14,778 bases of DNA from Dunaliella salina (lineage: Eukaryota > Chlorophyta > Chlorophyceae > Chlamydomonadales > Dunaliellaceae), in assembly GCA_002284615.2 (NCBI GenBank), contig MU069526.1:94468-109245 (forward strand), in the 5' to 3' direction. Positions 14,189 through 14,778 of the stretch are shown here, piece by piece. The notes below the pieces were generated by a model, which saw only the letters and a program-made list of their open reading frames with translations, had not been told where the DNA came from and did not search any database. The position numbers were made by a program, and so were the translations under genes. Position 1 is the first letter of the stretch. The number at the start of each line of letters is the position of its first letter.

Positions 14189-14593
14189 ATCTATGGGCTC
14201 TGTCAGATGCGTGATGCGGCACTCAAACTTCATTGGACACTGGCTGCAGTGCATGTTGGCCATCTCCTTGTCATGGTCTATGTTGCAAGACACGCTTTTG
14301 GAAGAGTTGCAGAAGGGGCAGTTGAACATCTGCGCAGTGAAGGGCACTGGAGTTCCAACCCTTGGAAGATTACACAGTTTGAAGGCATAGGAAAACAAGG
14401 GAACTTTGCTTTTCCACTGCAAAAGCAAAGGGGAAAGACTGAAACCCTGATGTCCATAACAAGATAGTAGGAAGAACAGATGCTTCAAGTCTCCAGGGCA
14501 GAACATGGTCCTTCAAAGGGGGGTTGAACCTACCGTGTCAAGTTTTTGAGCTTGCTTTTTTGGAGGGGGCTTGGAACTCTTACGTTTGCCCAT
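14189..14593 (-). CDS. ELOF1: Transcription elongation factor 1 homolog (ELOF1), exons 1 and 2
   Basis: Exon 1 runs 14593-14534: MGKRKSSKPPPKKQAQKLDT, the basic N-terminal tail. It ends in phase 0 before GTAGGT. Exon 2 runs 14329-14189 (47 codons) between CACTGCGCAG and a perfect GTAAGT donor. It reads MFNCPFCN, then MHCSQCPMKF and ITHLTEPID. C24, C27, C48 and C51 are the four zinc ligands. The 67 residues cover about four fifths of the usual length of roughly 83. The missing end should be close to VYSEWIDECE. ELOF1 is a small zinc-ribbon protein that travels with RNA polymerase II in the nucleus and supports elongation and transcription-coupled repair (family knowledge). The start is fixed by the conserved MGKRKS and a CAGCCATGG context. 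Intron 1 is 204 bp. The gene diverges from an F-box gene. Confidence 0.92.
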
Positions 14594-14681
14594 GGCTGAC
14601 CGTTCTCGTCCTTGAAACTGTTAAATATTACTACTGCGATTCCAATATGTATGATTCATAATCGACCAACGAGGCGATCTC
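14594..14681. promoter_or_regulatory. 88-bp bidirectional promoter/5' UTR region
   Basis: This is all the sequence between the ELOF1 and F-box start codons, so both 5' UTRs and core promoters must overlap here or lie inside the genes. It includes TTAAATATTA (about 14620-14629) and an imperfect CGATT/AATCG inverted repeat (14637 and 14659). No classical TATA position can be assigned. Confidence 0.55.
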
Positions 14682-14689
14682 ATGCTTGA
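14647..14689 (+). other. Two upstream ORFs before the F-box start
   Basis: ATG at 14647 gives MYDS and a stop at 14659-14661. ATG at 14651 gives 12 codons ending in TGA at 14687-14689, overlapping the main ATG at 14682 in another frame. If the transcript starts upstream of 14647, both would reduce translation from the main start. If it starts after 14653, they are not transcribed. Confidence 0.4.
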
Positions 14690-14778
14690 GCCGTTGCTAT
14701 CCTACCTGGATGTGGGATCAGTATGCAGACTGGCCTGTGTGAACTCTTTGTGGAGAGAGGCAGCAGGTGACACACACA
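14682..14778 (+). CDS. F-box protein, N-terminal fragment
   Basis: ATG at 14682 is the first in its frame after an in-frame TGA at 14652. It reads MLEPLLSYLDVGSVCRLACV, then NSLWREAAG. This fits the F-box pattern (LL-x-YLD-x-x-S-x-CRLACV-N-x-x-WREAA), with the conserved Trp at residue 24. F-box proteins link substrates to SCF (SKP1-Cullin) ubiquitin ligases (family knowledge); the substrate domain lies beyond the window. A donor-like GTGACA at 14767 could end the exon after 85 nt. The F-box starts almost at residue 1, so a missed upstream exon is possible. Confidence 0.65.
   Translation, partial: MLEPLLSYLDVGSVCRLACVNSLWREAAGDTH

Noticed and set aside
1..14778. CRISPR array, rRNA, true tRNA genes, bacterial operons
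   Set aside because: Nothing of the kind was seen. Spliced genes and retroelements indicate nuclear eukaryotic DNA.

Overview
The window looks like a repeat-rich nuclear segment of a eukaryote, most likely a green alga or related Viridiplantae lineage. The evidence is GT-AG introns, an ELOF1 gene whose N-terminus has the plant/algal form (MGKRKSSKPPPKK...), degenerate TTTAGGG-type telomere-like repeats, and retroelement proteins of a kind I associate with green algae. I cannot name the species. A prasinophyte-type alga with a large transposon-filled genome would fit, but that is a guess.

Host genes occupy little of the window. On the + strand, two exons (1887-1992 and 3349-3512) join in phase to give the last 89 residues of an unidentified protein with an Ala-rich linker and an acidic tail. 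Their 1.36-kb intron holds a tRNA-derived SINE, a hairpin repeat and a 10-bp minisatellite. At the right edge, the first two exons of transcription elongation factor ELOF1 (- strand, 14593 to 14189) sit head to head with the start of an F-box protein (+ strand, from 14682). Only 88 bp separate the two start codons. I could not find the last ELOF1 exon.

Most of the rest is mobile DNA. From 8310 down to 5158 (- strand) lies a 5'-truncated, frameshifted non-LTR retroelement. In order it carries the end of a reverse-transcriptase region, a chromodomain-like segment, a PHD finger, a segment faintly resembling an adenine methyltransferase, and a PD-(D/E)XK restriction-like endonuclease (RLE). Its ORF runs into a 3'-terminal stem-loop and a short (CTTTA)n tail. 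A second, related remnant (11335 to about 10400, - strand) is split by a composite 318-bp MITE with TTTCCAA inverted repeats. A different ORF of unknown function follows (10606 to 9875).

Two threads stand out. First, the 3' ends of the retroelement, the SINE and several short repeats share CTTTCCTTAATG followed by a stem-loop, as expected if SINEs borrow the retroposition machinery of a partner LINE. Second, a short structured repeat (core near CCGCCTACAAGGGCAG) occurs at about eight places on both strands, with stems that keep pairing while their bases change. Neither is explained by the genes.

Layout: 1-1886, repeats and telomere-like block; 1887-3512, end of host gene; 3513-5157, no gene, structured repeats; 5158-8376, retroelement and a neighbouring tail; 8377-9874, no clear gene; 9875-11335, second retroelement region with MITE; 11336-14188, repeats, palindromic MITE and ELOF1 intron; 14189-14778, ELOF1/F-box gene pair.
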